DNA from: Desulfobacteraceae bacterium | GTDB taxonomy: Bacteria; Desulfobacterota; DSM-4660; Desulfatiglandales; Desulfatiglandaceae | Assembly (NCBI GenBank): GCA_030589225.1 | Contig: JAUUWD010000059.1 | Span: 1 to 8,061, forward strand | Direction: 5' to 3' | DNA: 8,061 nt | Shown: positions 6,783 through 8,061 of the stretch, piece by piece | Position numbering within the stretch: position 1 is the stretch's first letter | How the letters are laid out: the number at the start of each line of letters is the position of its first letter | Made by a program: the position numbers and the translations under genes | The notes under the pieces: model-generated | What the model was told of the DNA's origin: nothing | The model's database searches: none | What the model saw: only the letters and a program-made list of their open reading frames with translations

Positions 6783-7565
6783 TTATAGCAGCGTAAGGTG
6801 CTCATCTCTCAAGTCTGAAACAAACATGTGGCCCGGAGCATGGGTAACCACCAGGGGAAGAGACGCTGACGTGGCGGCCAGTTGGGATGTCACGCCACAG
6901 GCCCAGAACACGGGTATCTCACCGGACCGAATTGTGACCGGGTCCCCAAAATCAGGCCGGTCCAGGTCCTTTATGCCGATTTCTTCGGGCGATCCCATGT
7001 GCACGGGGGCGCCATGCGTGAGATGAAAGCGCGTAGTCACCTGGATGGCTCTCACAGCTTCCGCAGGCTTCATAGGTCTCATGGTGACAACCAGAGGCGC
7101 AGAAAATGGACCTGCAGGTTGACAATCACGGCTGGTGATATACATTGAGACATTTTTGTCTTCCTCTAAGTTCCTGACAGGGACGCCAGCGGCCACAAGC
7201 GCAGCCTCAAAGGAAAAGCTGCAGCCAAGAAGAAAGCTGACCATCTCGTCATGAAAGACATTGCGAACATCTTCCACCTCATCCTTGAGTTTTCCCTGTT
7301 CAAATATCCTGTACTTAGGCAGGTCTGTTCGCAGGTCAGCGTCTTTCGCGATTTTTGGCTCTACCTGGCCGGGTTCAAGCACGTCCAGAATAGGGCAGGG
7401 CTTGGGATTGCGGACACAAAAGAGCAAAAAATAAAAAGCCGCATCCTGTGGAAGCATAACAAGGTTGGCCTGCACGTATCCTGGCGCAACACCTGTAGTA
7501 GGTGTTTTCCATTTTCCGGCCCTGATTTCCTCACGCAATTGGGCAGGTGTTAGATCTTTTGCCAT
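6783..7565 (-). CDS. DUF1445 protein, YcsI / D-glutamate-cyclase-like (putative hydro-lyase)
   Basis: A complete 260-residue cytoplasmic protein of the DUF1445 family, standard length. Family motifs: TPTTGVAPGYVQANLVMLP (21-39), RNPKPCPILDV (52-62), FLLGCSFSFE (111-120), RPMKPAEAVRAIQVTTRFHL (163-182) followed by THGAPVHMGSPEEIGI, PVFWACGVTSQ (218-228), and THAPGHMFVSDL (241-252). Databases often name these 'putative hydro-lyase'. The B. subtilis member YcsI is encoded beside the kipI/kipA (pxpB/pxpC) genes. A related domain is part of eukaryotic D-glutamate cyclase, which forms 5-oxo-D-proline from D-glutamate. The exact reaction of bacterial stand-alone members is not settled. The ATG at 7565 fits the family N-terminus; AGGAGG lies at 7584-7579, a rather long 13 nt away. 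It lies upstream of the transporter on the same strand but 270 bp apart. Confidence 0.9.
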   Translation of the reverse strand: MAKDLTPAQLREEIRAGKWKTPTTGVAPGYVQANLVMLPQDAAFYFLLFCVRNPKPCPILDVLEPGQVEPKIAKDADLRTDLPKYRIFEQGKLKDEVEDVRNVFHDEMVSFLLGCSFSFEAALVAAGVPVRNLEEDKNVSMYITSRDCQPAGPFSAPLVVTMRPMKPAEAVRAIQVTTRFHLTHGAPVHMGSPEEIGIKDLDRPDFGDPVTIRSGEIPVFWACGVTSQLAATSASLPLVVTHAPGHMFVSDLRDEHLTLL

Positions 7566-7599
7566 TGAAGAACCTGAACCTCCTCAAATCATTACAGAA

Positions 7600-7628
7600 C
7601 ATATAGCAAAGTTAAAAAAATAGCACAA
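7600..7628 (-). promoter_or_regulatory. Possible promoter of the DUF1445 gene
   Basis: On the - strand TTGTGC (7628-7623) and TATATG (7605-7600) are separated by 17 bp. This would start transcription near 7593, just before the AGGAGG at 7584-7579. The boxes match the sigma70 consensus at three and four of six positions, so this is a plausible but weak candidate. The surrounding AT-rich tract, including a seven-T run at 7620-7614, fits a promoter region. Confidence 0.35.
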
Positions 7629-7643
7629 TATAAAACAGGACAA

Positions 7644-7745
7644 TTACCTCTCCCCAATTACGATATTTTTTCGAACCCCTATAACGACGACCAATCCTTC
7701 GACCTCTTCAGCCCCCTTTGCACAACTTTTCCTTATGATCTTCAT
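7644..7745 (-). pseudogene. Small ORF, possible remnant of a ComB-like protein N-terminus
   Basis: A 33-residue - strand frame (ATG 7745-7743, TAA 7646-7644) has AAAGGA about six bases before its start. Its first two thirds, including KGAEEVEGLVVVIGV, resemble the N-terminal strand of 2-phosphosulfolactate phosphatase (ComB) family proteins, where a GAxxAxGxxVVIDVFRA pattern is common. After that the resemblance stops, with VRKNIVIGER and a stop instead of the conserved DVFRA continuation and about 200 further residues. If the likeness is real this is a decayed 5' fragment. If not, it is a chance ORF or a small leader peptide ahead of the DUF1445 gene. The match is from memory of the family pattern and is weak. 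Confidence 0.28.
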
Positions 7746-7768
7746 CAAATGTCCTTTCGTATCCGCAG

Positions 7769-7781
7769 TCCGACGTTCGGA
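7769..7781. repeat. Short perfect inverted repeat
   Basis: TCCGA-CGT-TCGGA forms a 5-bp stem with a 3-nt loop, immediately downstream (in - strand terms) of the recombinase-fragment stop codon at 7784-7782. No T-run follows on either strand, so it is not a recognisable terminator. It may be part of the original 3' end of the recombinase gene. Confidence 0.4.
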
Positions 7782-7910
7782 TCACAAAAATTCCAACGGG
7801 CTTTTGACTTCCTGCCCACCCTGGCGCAGCACATGGTTGTAAATCATGGTTGTGGAGACATCATTATGCCCCAGAAGCAGTAATTTGCCTGCCATCGTTT
7901 TTCTATGAGA
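7782..7910 (-). pseudogene. C-terminal fragment of a tyrosine recombinase (integron-integrase-like)
   Basis: The - strand frame between a TAA at 7913-7911 and the TGA at 7784-7782 contains [18 protein letters not shown] then [14 protein letters not shown]. This matches the end of integron-integrase/XerC-D type tyrosine recombinases: the LLGH box histidine, then TTxxYxHV with the nucleophilic tyrosine, then a GGxxVxSPL tail typical of IntI-like proteins. Only about the last 33 residues (7880-7785) are recognisable. The upstream residues SHRKTMAGK do not fit the family, and the Arg-Lys-HxxR part of the active site is absent. An ATG at 7895 could open a 37-residue peptide, but no function is expected. 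It is a truncated remnant of a mobile element; the rest of the gene appears replaced by unrelated sequence beyond ~7881-7911. Confidence 0.8.
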
Positions 7911-7921
7911 TTAAATCAGCC

Positions 7922-7951
7922 TTGACACACAAGACCAAATTTTCCTATAAT
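7922..7951 (+). promoter_or_regulatory. Perfect-consensus sigma70-type promoter (TTGACA-N18-TATAAT)
   Basis: TTGACA at 7922-7927 and TATAAT at 7946-7951 are both exact consensus hexamers with an 18-bp spacer, firing rightward with a predicted start near 7958. An inverted repeat ATTTTCC (7939-7945) / GGAAAAT (7959-7965) brackets the -10 box. It could be an operator or a start-site hairpin. The promoter lies directly beyond the recombinase stub and reads away from it, as would fit the promoter of an inserted element or cargo gene. Confidence 0.6.
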
Positions 7952-7963
7952 TTTCACCGGAAA

Positions 7964-8061
7964 ATGAGTTTTTGCAAATTTCAATCCATTGAAACCCAAT
8001 CAACGGGATTCACGAAAATGAAGCCCCTTCTCGACTTACCGGTAGTCTTGATCCGCCAATG
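7964..8061 (+). CDS. Open frame running off the window edge, unidentified (partial)
   Basis: An in-frame ATG at 7964 and another at 8018 open the same frame, which stays open to the end of the window. From 8018 the predicted start is MKPLLDLPVVLIRQ. The upstream ATG lies only about six bases after the predicted transcription start and has no Shine-Dalgarno. The 8018 ATG has a modest GGGA at 8005-8008 and would have a ~60-nt leader containing the palindromes. I do not recognise the product. The consensus promoter just upstream is the main support; a transposase or accessory gene is possible. Confidence 0.3.
   Translation, partial: MSFCKFQSIETQSTGFTKMKPLLDLPVVLIRQ
7971..7994. repeat. Adjacent palindromes downstream of the consensus promoter
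   Basis: Two palindromes abut: TTTGCAAA (7971-7978, perfect 8 bp) and TTTCAAT-CC-ATTGAAA (7979-7994, perfect 7-bp arms with a 2-bp centre). They lie about 13-36 bases after the predicted transcription start. Position and symmetry suggest a regulator-binding site or a 5' mRNA structure, though short AT-rich palindromes also arise by chance. Confidence 0.5.

Noticed and set aside
7566..8061. Integron attC/attI site or CRISPR array near the recombinase stub
   Set aside because: No GTTRRRY-type core sites with matching arms and no regularly spaced repeats were found.

Overview
The window looks like a bacterial chromosome segment of medium GC content, coding-dense except for the last ~500 bases. 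The style of the branched-chain amino acid type ABC transporter suggests a Gram-negative, Desulfobacterota-like (deltaproteobacterial) host. That placement is an inference from protein character only; no marker gene is present.

Layout. (1) Positions 1-56 appear to hold the C-terminal tail of an unrecognised + strand gene. (2) Positions 66-1696, + strand: pxpB and pxpC, the two KipI/KipA-type subunits of the ATP-dependent 5-oxoprolinase, overlapping by 13 nt. The third subunit gene, pxpA, is not in the window. (3) Convergent with these, across a 33-bp spacer, lies a complete five-gene Liv-type ABC importer on the - strand, in transcription order: binding protein (6512-5202), LivH permease (5107-4193), LivM permease (4205-3198), LivG ATPase (3198-2452), LivF ATPase (2446-1730). 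Coupling is tight from livH onward (overlaps of 13 nt and 1 nt, then a 5-nt gap). The binding-protein gene is separated from livH by 94 nt carrying a strong stem-loop. (4) Upstream of the transporter on the same strand is a complete DUF1445 (YcsI / D-glutamate-cyclase-like) gene, 7565-6783. (5) Positions 7566-8061 hold no full-length gene. They contain a small ORF with faint ComB-like N-terminal similarity, the C-terminal stub of a tyrosine recombinase (integron-integrase type) retaining the active-site tyrosine motif, and a perfect-consensus sigma70-type promoter facing + with inverted repeats around it and an open frame running off the edge.

How the genes fit together. DUF1445 proteins and PxpB/PxpC sit in one operon in Bacillus subtilis (ycsF-ycsG-ycsI-kipI-kipA-kipR). 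DUF1445 is also part of the eukaryotic D-glutamate cyclase protein, which makes 5-oxo-D-proline. Here that pair flanks a Liv-type importer, which suggests a pyroglutamate / (D-)glutamate uptake and salvage locus: import, possible cyclisation or lactam handling, then ATP-driven ring opening to glutamate. The individual gene calls are well supported; the substrate assignment is a hypothesis. The far end looks like a mobile-element scar next to an otherwise ordinary metabolic locus.
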